The translations under genes were made by a program, and so were the position numbers. Under the pieces are notes generated by a model. The model had not been told where the DNA came from, ran no database searches, and saw nothing but the letters and a program-made list of their open reading frames with translations. This document shows, piece by piece, positions 51,764-59,900 of a stretch of 64,000 bases of DNA. How positions within the stretch are numbered: the first letter of the stretch is position 1; each line of letters opens with the position of its first letter. Origin of the DNA: Larkinella sp051857545 (GTDB taxonomy: Bacteria > Bacteroidota > Bacteroidia > Cytophagales > Spirosomataceae); NCBI RefSeq assembly GCF_051857545.1, contig NZ_JBPZHB010000003.1:372001-436000 (forward strand), in the 5' to 3' direction.

Positions 51764-52609
51764 ATGAATACATGGTATCAGGAATTTAAACCGTCGGCTG
51801 CGCTGCAACCTTTCGTTGAATGTTACTGGCTGCATCATTTTGAAACCAGCGGTAACGAAGAGTCGCCCCTGCAACGTTGCCTGCCTTTCGGAACGCTGGA
51901 ATTGATCATGCACCTGGACGATAACCGCGCTTATGCGTTGTTTGATAACCAGTGGCACAAGCTCCCGCAGGCGTTTTTTGCGGGGCTTTATCAGGATGCC
52001 GTGCAGTGGAAGTCGGTGGGGACTACCCGTAAATTCGGTATTCAGCTCAAACCGGAGAGCCTGCCGCAACTGTTCAATGTACCGGGTGCATCGCTGTTCA
52101 ATAATTTCACGGATCTGGAAAGTCTCTTCGGAAAACGCATGAACCGCCTGGTCGACAGCGTCTACGGTTTGCCGGATATCCAGGCGGTGGTCAGCGCAGC
52201 GGAGACGTTTCTGCTGGCGCAACTCCGGAATCTGAAAGCCGAACGCAACTACGTGTTCGAAGCCACCCGGCTGATCCGGAAAGCAAAAGGAAACCTCTCG
52301 ATCGAGGACCTGAGCACGCATTTATACGTGAGCAAGCGGCAGTTGGAACGCAGTTTTAAAGACCAATACGGCACCACGCCCAAGACGTACCAGCGGATCA
52401 TTCGCTTCCGGAATGCCTACGAGTCGTTCCAGCAGGAAACGACGCTCCCCAACTGGCTGGATGTTTCGCATACGTTTGGCTATTCGGACCAGGCCCATTT
52501 TATCCGGGAATTCAGACTGTTTACCAATGACGCCCCGACGATGGTGTTTAATGACCAGGGCCACTATTATCGGGTTCCGGGTCGGCAACTGATCCGGACC
52601 CATGCCTAA
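51764..52609 (+). CDS. AraC family transcriptional regulator
   Basis: A 281-residue DNA-binding regulator. The N-terminal half (about 1-150, FKPSAALQPFVECYWLHHFE... CLPFGTLELIMHLDD) is the DUF6597-like sensor region often found in Bacteroidetes AraC proteins; the C-terminal half carries both AraC helix-turn-helix units (LSIEDLSTHLYVSKRQLERSFKDQYGTTPKTYQRIIRFRNAYESF and NWLDVSHTFGYSDQAHFIREFRLFTNDAPTMVF). The signal and regulon are unknown; cytochrome c and YceI genes follow on the same strand. Confidence 0.92.
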   Translation: MNTWYQEFKPSAALQPFVECYWLHHFETSGNEESPLQRCLPFGTLELIMHLDDNRAYALFDNQWHKLPQAFFAGLYQDAVQWKSVGTTRKFGIQLKPESLPQLFNVPGASLFNNFTDLESLFGKRMNRLVDSVYGLPDIQAVVSAAETFLLAQLRNLKAERNYVFEATRLIRKAKGNLSIEDLSTHLYVSKRQLERSFKDQYGTTPKTYQRIIRFRNAYESFQQETTLPNWLDVSHTFGYSDQAHFIREFRLFTNDAPTMVFNDQGHYYRVPGRQLIRTHA

Positions 52610-52679
52610 GGCATCTGATTCCGGTTTTTGATAAACGCTGCCGGTTTTATTCTTCCATTTTTTTACCGTTTCAATGACG

Positions 52680-52701
52680 GTCTGCCGGATTTCCGGCAGA
52701 C
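52680..52701 (+). terminator. Likely terminator of the AraC gene
   Basis: Nine-base arms GTCTGCCGG and its complement around a 4-base loop, with a run of eight T about 9 bases downstream; the distance makes this a weaker terminator. Confidence 0.55.
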
Positions 52702-52737
52702 TACTGGAATCTTTTTTTTACTACAATTAAACACACC

Positions 52738-53331
52738 ATGAGATGGATTTATCTGGCGGCTACAGCCGCCATCGGGCTTGCCTGTGCCTTTACCCAACCG
52801 CATAACGCCCCCCAACCGGAATTCAGTCCGGTTCTGGTACCCAAAAAACCAACCCAGGGCGAGCTGGTCAAACGGGGCGAATACCTGGTGACGATTATGG
52901 GTTGTGCGGATTGCCACGCGCCCAAGAAAATGACACCCCGAGGCCCCGCACCCGATCCGGACCGCTTTCTGTCCGGTTACAACAGCGCTCAGCCGCTGGG
53001 TTCGTACGACAAAAATCTGGTTAAGTCGGGTCAATGGGTGCTGTTCAATGGGCAGAATACGGCTTTCATCGGCCCCTGGGGCGTGTCGTTTGCGGCCAAC
53101 TTAACGCCGGATGCCACCGGGATCGGCAACTGGTCGGAGGAACAGTTCAACAAAGCCATGCGGCAGGGGAAATTTAAAGGGCTGGACAGCGGCCGACCCT
53201 TGCTGCCGCCAATGCCGTGGCCGAACTATGCCGGGATGACCGACGCGGACATGAAGGCGGTTTTTGCCTATCTGAAATCGCTGAAACCGGTTTCCAATGC
53301 CGTCCCTGCCCCGATTCCGCCCGCGCCCTGA
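52738..53331 (+). CDS. Exported c-type cytochrome
   Basis: A 197-residue protein with a signal peptide and one haem-binding site, CADCH (Cys56, Cys59, His60), in RGEYLVTIMGCADCHAPKKMTPRG. A later MPWPNYAGMTDADMKAVFAYLKSLKPV gives the likely axial Met and the C-terminal helix. It is a periplasmic monohaem electron carrier of the kind found with alcohol or sugar dehydrogenases; no such gene adjoins it. The YceI gene follows closely. Confidence 0.9.
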   Translation: MRWIYLAATAAIGLACAFTQPHNAPQPEFSPVLVPKKPTQGELVKRGEYLVTIMGCADCHAPKKMTPRGPAPDPDRFLSGYNSAQPLGSYDKNLVKSGQWVLFNGQNTAFIGPWGVSFAANLTPDATGIGNWSEEQFNKAMRQGKFKGLDSGRPLLPPMPWPNYAGMTDADMKAVFAYLKSLKPVSNAVPAPIPPAP

Positions 53332-53386
53332 GTTCGGCAACACGCCATTTTGCATCTATTTTTTTAGTCAAAACAACGAATACACC

Positions 53387-54007
53387 ATGAAAAAAGTACG
53401 CTTATTTTGCGCCATTGCCTTGTCGTCTTTTCTGTTGAATTGCACAAAAGACCATTTAGATCCTTCGCAGGAGCAGTACCAGCTTGACGAAAAAACGTCC
53501 GTCGCCGTGTGGAAAGGCAGTCTGCGAACCGGTTATTTTGAAGAAGGCTCCATTGCCGTGACGAGCGATGCCCTGACGGTGAAAGACGGGAAAGTAACCG
53601 GCGGCTCGTTCACGATTCCGGTTTCGTCCATCGTCAGCACCAGTTTGCCGGACACGCTCAAGCCGGTGCTGGTCCATCACCTCCAGAGTACCGATTTCTT
53701 CAACATGGCGTTGCATCCGTCGATTACGTACACCATCACCAGTCTGGAACCTTATACGGGTGGAGAAGGCGTGGCCGGGGCAAACTACCGGGTGAATGGC
53801 AGTCTGACGATGCTGGGTAAGACCCATCCGGTGAACTTTCCTGCGAAAATTGCCTTGAAAGACAATCAGTTGGCCGTGGAAGCCACGTTCAAGGTGGACC
53901 GCACCCAGTGGGGCATGACGTATAGCGCGGACCCCGCTTTACCCGATGCGCAATACATTCTGCCCGAAATCGCTATCCACTTAAAACTCGCCGGGAACAA
54001 ACACTAA
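53387..54007 (+). CDS. YceI family lipoprotein
   Basis: A 206-residue protein with a lipobox SFLLNC (Cys17) and a YceI lipocalin-like domain: YQLDEKTSVAVWKGSLRTGYFEEGSIAVTSDALTVKDGKVTGGSFTIPVSSIVS, HHLQSTDFFNMALHPSITYTITSLEPY, RVNGSLTMLGKTHPVNFPAKI and FKVDRTQWGMTYS. Family members bind polyisoprenoid-type lipids. It is 55 bases downstream of the cytochrome gene. The ATG at 53387 is chosen over the longer frame, which begins in the upstream gene. Confidence 0.92.
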   Translation: MKKVRLFCAIALSSFLLNCTKDHLDPSQEQYQLDEKTSVAVWKGSLRTGYFEEGSIAVTSDALTVKDGKVTGGSFTIPVSSIVSTSLPDTLKPVLVHHLQSTDFFNMALHPSITYTITSLEPYTGGEGVAGANYRVNGSLTMLGKTHPVNFPAKIALKDNQLAVEATFKVDRTQWGMTYSADPALPDAQYILPEIAIHLKLAGNKH

Positions 54008-54055
54008 GGGCCAGGATGTTCTTTTGTCTCTACGCTTACGTCTTTATTCCCAAAA

Positions 54056-54517
54056 ATGACCGACCAAACAAAAGACATTCTGCGCCGGGCGGCCTCGTTT
54101 TGCGCCTATCAGGAACGAACCCAGCGGGAAGTTCGCGAACGACTTGGTGAGTGGGAGGTTTTCGGCGATGAGGCCGAGGAGATGATTGCGTGGCTGATCG
54201 AACAGAATTACCTGAACGAAGAGCGGTTTGCCAAAACGTTTGCGGGCAGTAAGTTCCGGGTGAAACGCTGGGGGCGGCACAAAATCCGGCAACACCTCAA
54301 GCAACGCGGCATTACCGGTTACAACCTCGAACAGGCTATGAAGGAAATTGAACCCGACGATTACCGCCAGACGCTGGTCGATTTACTCGAAAAAAAGAAG
54401 CGCAGTCTCCAAGGTGAAAGTCCGCTGGTGATGAAACAGAAACTGGTCCGCTACGCCATCAGCAAAGGCTACGAAAGTGAGATGGTGTGGGCGGTTATTG
54501 GGGAGAGTAAAGAGTAA
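54056..54517 (+). CDS. recX: Regulatory protein RecX
   Basis: A 153-residue protein that in other bacteria restrains RecA filaments. It has the three helical RecX repeats: ASFCAYQERTQREVRERLGEW, AEEMIAWLIEQNYLNEERFAKTFAGSKFRVKRWGRHKIRQHLKQRGI and LVMKQKLVRYAISKGYESEMVWAVI. Its last codons (GESKE and stop) lie inside the first word of palindrome P14, so this element sets the end of the protein. No recA is in the window. Confidence 0.9.
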   Translation: MTDQTKDILRRAASFCAYQERTQREVRERLGEWEVFGDEAEEMIAWLIEQNYLNEERFAKTFAGSKFRVKRWGRHKIRQHLKQRGITGYNLEQAMKEIEPDDYRQTLVDLLEKKKRSLQGESPLVMKQKLVRYAISKGYESEMVWAVIGESKE

Positions 54518-54660
54518 AAAGAGAGTAAAGAGTAAAAAGAGAGTAAAGAGTAAAAAGAGAATAAAGAGTAAAGACAAGAGAATAAAGACGTTCTGAGCAT
54601 TTCATTCGTCTTTACTCTCTTGTCTTTACTCTTTATTCTCTTGTCTTTAATCTTTATTCA
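54503..54660. repeat. Intergenic word palindrome P14 with 18-bp direct repeats
   Basis: Three direct copies of an 18-base unit GAGAGTAAAGAGTAAAAA (54503-54520, 54521-54538, 54539-54556) lead into a hairpin with arms 54557-54590 and 54607-54640 (one mismatch) around a 16-base loop. The right side repeats further words. It lies between convergent recX and nrdB and covers the recX stop. Confidence 0.88.
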
Positions 54661-54708
54661 GTTGAGTTGGCAACCCCGACACTACCGACAGGCCAATGAC
54701 AGGTCGGT

Positions 54709-55698
54709 TTAAAAATCAGCGTCGAAGGTAATTTTCTGATCTTCTTTTTCTTTGGTAGACGACATGACACCGGCTTTCTGGTATTCGCCGACGCGTTTCT
54801 CAAAGAAGTTGGTTTTGCCCTGTAGCGAAATCATGTCCATGAAATCGAACGGATTCGTGGAGTTATACACCTTCTGTAAACCCAGCGACACCAGCAGGTG
54901 ATCGGCCACAAATTCGATGTATTGCTTCATCAACTCGGCGTTCATCCCGATGAGCGAAACCGGCAGTGATTCACTGACGAACTCCTGCTCGATGCTGACC
55001 GCATCCTGAATCATGGCGTATACCTCCGATTCCGGCAGTTTATTCTTGATGTGTTCCGTATAGAGCATGCAGGCAAAGTCGCGGTGCAAGCCTTCATCGC
55101 GCGAAATCAACTCGTTCGAGAACGATAAACCGGGCATCAGACCCCGTTTTTTCAACCAGAAAATGGAACAGAACGAACCGGAGAAGAAGATGCCTTCCAC
55201 GGCCGCAAACGCCAGCAGCCGCTCCACAAACGAACCGTTTTCGATCCAGCGCATGGCCCAGTCGGCTTTCCGTTTCACGCAGGGAATGGTATCGACCGCC
55301 CGTAGCATCTTGTCTTTTTCGACCGGGTTTTTGATGTACGTATCGATCAGCAGCGAATAGGTTTCCGAGTGGATGTTTTCCATCATAATCTGGAAACCGT
55401 AGAAGCATTTGGCTTCGGCATATTGCACCTGCGACAGAAAACCGACCGCCAGATTTTCGTTGACAATCCCGTCTGAAGCGGCAAAAAAGGCCAGGACGTT
55501 GGAGATAAAATGCCGCTCGCCGTCGTTCAGATTTTCCCAGTCGCGCTGGTCCTGCGAGAGGTCAATTTCCTCCGCCGTCCAGAACGATGCTTCGTGCTGC
55601 TTATACATTCTCCAGATGTCGTGGTGTCGGATCGGGAAAAGAACGAAGCGGAGTGGATCATCTTGCAAGATCGGTTCGAGTGCTTCAGGTTGAGCCAT
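54709..55698 (-). CDS. nrdB: Ribonucleoside-diphosphate reductase, beta subunit (class Ia)
   Basis: Small subunit that holds the di-iron/tyrosyl radical for making deoxyribonucleotides. The 329-residue product has iron ligands in NDGERHFISNVLAFFAASDGIVNENL, the run QVQYAEAKCFYGFQIMMENIHSETYSLLIDTY with Glu and His ligands and the radical-site region, and later EGIFFSGSFCSIFWLKKRGLMPGLSFSNELISRDEGLHRDFACML. The C-terminal tail (EKEDQKITFDADF) is the usual contact with the large subunit, which is not in the window. Confidence 0.95.
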   Translation of the reverse strand: MAQPEALEPILQDDPLRFVLFPIRHHDIWRMYKQHEASFWTAEEIDLSQDQRDWENLNDGERHFISNVLAFFAASDGIVNENLAVGFLSQVQYAEAKCFYGFQIMMENIHSETYSLLIDTYIKNPVEKDKMLRAVDTIPCVKRKADWAMRWIENGSFVERLLAFAAVEGIFFSGSFCSIFWLKKRGLMPGLSFSNELISRDEGLHRDFACMLYTEHIKNKLPESEVYAMIQDAVSIEQEFVSESLPVSLIGMNAELMKQYIEFVADHLLVSLGLQKVYNSTNPFDFMDMISLQGKTNFFEKRVGEYQKAGVMSSTKEKEDQKITFDADF

Positions 55699-55953
55699 GA
55701 TTCTTATAGACTTAGTGGTATGTGTAACGATTAATAAACTGAAAAGCGGGCTAACAAAGTTATCGCATTGGCGGAGGAATACAACTTAAAAGTTGATGGG
55801 TGAAAGTAGCCCGGTAGCCGCTTTCTGAATAACTCCATAGCTATCAAATAGTTGTTGGGTGGGCAAAAAAATAACTTCTTAGAAATCTGCTAAAATTTGA
55901 TTTTTGCATTGAAAGCCAGTCATTTGTAGTCCCATCTCGATTCTAGTGTTTTT

Positions 55954-56763
55954 ATGTCCGAGTTGCCATTGCCTGGCTCACCGCCGGTGAGTGCTGTTAT
56001 GATTACTTTTAACTCCGCCCGCATTCTGCCGGCGGTTCTGCGTGCCTTAAGCTGGTGTGACGAGATTGTCGTGGTCGATTCGGGCAGCACCGATCAAACC
56101 CTTCCCCTGGCGCAGCAGTTCGGTTGCCGCGTTCTCCACCGGGATTTCGACGGTTTCGGTTTACAAAAAGGATTTGCCGTCAACCAGGCCCGTAATCCCT
56201 GGGTGCTGGTGGTCGATGCCGACGAAGTTGTGAGCGACGAACTCCGTTCCGAAATCCAGCTTCGGTTGGCGGAAGTAGCCTCCGGTCAACGCCATTTCCA
56301 CGGTTTTGAAGTCCCGATTTCGCTGGTCTTTCTCGACCGGCTGATGCGGTTTGGCGGAGAATACAAAATGCCCCACCTGCGGCTTTTCGACAAACGGTTT
56401 GGCAACTACAACACCGCCCGGGTTCACGAAGACGTGATACTGACCGGGCCAGTCGGCAAACTGACGCACCACATGTTGCACGACAGCTACGGTAGCCTGC
56501 ACGAATACTTCGAGAAATTTAACCGCTACACCACCGCCGGAGCCCGCGATTTGCTGAGTCGGGGCAAACGCGGTTCCATTGCCCAGATCATTTTCCGGCT
56601 CCCGATCACCTTCGTAAAAGCGTATGTGATTAAACGGAATTTCCTGAACGGCTATCCCGGTTTTATCTGGTCGTTGTTTTCGGCGATGTATCCGGTGGTG
56701 AAATATGCGAAGCTGCGGGAGTTACGGAGTAGAAAGAACCCCAAAGCAGAGCGACCGGCGTGA
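55954..56763 (+). CDS. Family 2 glycosyltransferase (WaaE/KdtX-like)
   Basis: A 269-residue GT-A fold enzyme. It has SAVMITFNSARILPAVLRALSWCDEIVVVDSGSTDQTLPLAQQFGCRVLHRDFDGFGLQKGFAVNQARNPWVLVVDADEVVSDELRSEI, including the nucleotide-binding VDSGSTD and the metal-binding DAD motif. A C-terminal region with a hydrophobic segment follows (about 215-255). This arrangement is that of lipopolysaccharide core glycosyltransferases of the WaaE/KdtX type. Sugar and acceptor are unknown. Confidence 0.9.
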   Translation: MSELPLPGSPPVSAVMITFNSARILPAVLRALSWCDEIVVVDSGSTDQTLPLAQQFGCRVLHRDFDGFGLQKGFAVNQARNPWVLVVDADEVVSDELRSEIQLRLAEVASGQRHFHGFEVPISLVFLDRLMRFGGEYKMPHLRLFDKRFGNYNTARVHEDVILTGPVGKLTHHMLHDSYGSLHEYFEKFNRYTTAGARDLLSRGKRGSIAQIIFRLPITFVKAYVIKRNFLNGYPGFIWSLFSAMYPVVKYAKLRELRSRKNPKAERPA

Positions 56764-56996
56764 GGATCGTAAACGACATTTACGCCTTTTCGCTTCAAAA
56801 AGTCACTTGTTGTTTGTCCGTTAAATAGGTCGGTAACATAAAAAAGTGACATTTAGCAATTCTGTCGTTGCCAGACAAAAATAAGTTGGTTTCTGTGAAA
56901 TGCTATCTCATCTTGCGTGCCATTCACCGGGCAATTCCGGGTGGAAGCCATTTTAAGTATCGCATTTTATACTGACTATACCTCCTCTATTTTCGT

Positions 56997-59900
56997 ATGG
57001 GAAAACGCTATACTTCATTTTTACAGTTTATTGTATTTGTAATTGTTTGTACATATAATTGTTTTGGGGTATCTTTTAATAATCCGGAAGAATTGCCTGA
57101 TGGTAGTAAGCGGACGCCAAAAACTAAAGTAGGTACGTATGGGCCAATAAACCGGTTCTCTAAGGCTGTATCGGCCCCGTCTGACAATCCAGCCTCATCA
57201 GGATTAAAACGGCCGGAATTGATTCCGGCGCGGCCTTTCCGGCTGAGCCCCGTACGATCCCTGAAAAACAGTGTGGATCCGGTTCGGTTTATCCTGACCG
57301 CCAATAAAACGACGATCACCGTTGGGGAAGAAATTGAGCTAACCATCCGGGCGGAGTTGCTCGATATTCCACCCAGTCTGCTATTCTTTTTTGAGGATCA
57401 GAAATCGTTTTCCCTCAAGATGCTGCTGCCCGACGGATTTGAAATAACGGGTGGAACCTATACCGACTTCATTGGTGCGACGCTTGATCTGCAATCCAAA
57501 CCTGCTGTCGAGTATACGGTTAAAGGGAAGTTTGCCCGGTACTCACCGGAACCTTTTACGCTTCTGAGAGGGCCTAAAGAAGTAAGTACACAAAGCCTTT
57601 TTGAGAAAAAAGTGGAATTGGTGCTGGCTCTCCAGCCTGTCTGTACCCTTGAGGCCAGTCAGGTTCGGGTCTATGAGCCGGTGGCGGGGGTCTTAGTGAT
57701 CGAGGTGCCGGAAAATCCGACCAGTTATGTATACAGCCTGGATAACATCACGTTTTATCCGACCAATTTCTTTCCCAGGCATTCTACCAAAAACGGCACA
57801 GTCTACATTCGGGAAAAACAGAATGCTGCTTGTGTGGTTGCCGTCAATTATTCTTTTGCCCCATCAAAACCCATCAAAGGCGCAACCCCACTGGGGGTTG
57901 GGGCGACACCACTATCCGATTCGCCTTGCGATGATCCAAGTGCCAAGCCCATCGTAACGGATGCAGGGGGCGTGTTGACTGTGTATAACTGTTTGGGAAC
58001 ACCCCTTTGGCTTCGGGAAGGAATTTACCTAAGTCCAACGCTGGGACAAAACACGATCATTGCCTGTAATAGTGGTGGGAATGGAACCTATACGGTTAGT
58101 TGCAATACCGGTTCTGGCGGGTGTGCAGATCAATCCAGCGATCCGGTTTATGTTTCGAGTTGTGTTACCGGTCCAGGCGGACCCGGAGGTCCGGGTGGAC
58201 CTGGTGGACCCGGTACTTGTACGAATACCCAACCTCAGTGGGAGGATGTAGGAGCGACTGTATGTGTAGGAACGCGATTAGACAAATTACAAGAAGATAA
58301 AAATAGCTGTTCACCGACTTTTGGTCAGCAGCAATGGGTATTGGTTGATCCTTGCGGATGCAATAGTTCGGCTAGCTGGCAGGATACCGGAAATACACGT
58401 TGTAACCCTGATTGGCCAGAGTGGCTGGAAAAAGAGCAAGTAGATGTTAACGGCTGTTCAACTACAAGTGGGCAGATACAATGGGTAACTACAAATTTTT
58501 GCGGTTGCTATTCGGGACCACGTTGGATGCCAAATGGCCAAACTCGTTGTAATAATGGTATTGTTGAACGGGAAGAGCGGGACGAAAGTTTTTGCTCTCC
58601 ATCGTCGAGTAATTTCCGTTGGACAGCAACAGGCCAATGTTGCGACAGCCAGCCAAGATGGGAAACAACGGGTGCCATTCGTTGTGATGCTTCAACAGGC
58701 TATCAGGAACAGCGGGAGGAACGGGATAATGCTGGTTGTTCGCCAACCTCGGGTCAGCTTCGCTGGATAACGACCGGCCAAACCTGTCCATCTCCGCCGG
58801 ATTGGCAGAGAACGGGCGTATTCCGGTGCGACGCTTCCACGAATTATCAACAAGAGCACGAAGAACGGGACATTGCCCAAGGATCACCGACGTATGATCA
58901 AACCCGCTGGATTCCGACCGGGCAGAGTTGTATACCGGGAGCTAATTGGCAAAATACTGGAAATCTACGATGCGATGGCTCTACAAATTATCAACAGGAG
59001 CGGGAAGAGCGGGACGTTGCCCAGGGTTCTCCCTCATTTGATCAAACGCGCTGGATTCCAACCGGCCAGAGTTGCATACCCAATGCTAGCTGGCAAGGAA
59101 CAGGCACATTCCGATGCGATGGCTCCACGAATTATCAACAGGAACAGGAGGAACGCGATGTGGCTCAAGGTTCTTCTACTTTTGACCAAACGCGCTGGGT
59201 TCCAACCGGTCAAACCTGTGTGCCCGGCGCGGACTGGCAAGGCACAGGTGTATTCCGTTGCGACGCTTCGACCAATTATCAACAGGAACGCGAGGAGCGG
59301 GATGTCGCCCAAGGCTCACCGACCTACGATCAAACCCGATGGATCGGGACGGGGCAAACTTGTACGCCCGGCGCGGATTGGCAGGGAACGGGCAATTTCC
59401 GTTGCGACGCTTCGACCAATTATCGACAGGAACGCGAGGAGCGGGATGTCGCCCAGGGCTCACCGACCTACGATCAAACCCGATGGATCGGGACGGGGCA
59501 AACTTGTACGCCCGGCGCGGATTGGCAGGGAACGGGGGCATTCCGGTGCAACGCTTCGACCAATTATCAGCAGGAGCGCGAAGAACGGGATGTCGCTCAG
59601 GGTTCGTCCACGTACGATCAAACGCGTTGGATTCAAACGGGTCAGACCTGTACACCCGGCGCGGACTGGCAGGGAACGGGTGTATTCCGTTGCGATGGCT
59701 CCACAAATTATCAGCAGGAGCGCGAGGAGCGGGACGTCGCCCAGGGTTCTCCCTCATTTGATCAAACGCGTTGGGTGCAGACCGGTCAGACCTGTACGCC
59801 CGGTTCTAACTGGCAAGGAACGGGCGCGTTCCGTTGCGACGCTTCGACCAATTATCAACAGGAACGCGAGGAGCGGGATGTCGCCCAGGGCTCACCGACC

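Noticed and set aside
54503..54660. CRISPR-like direct repeats (18 bp, three copies)
   Set aside because: No unique spacers and no cas genes; the units are contiguous words of palindrome P14.
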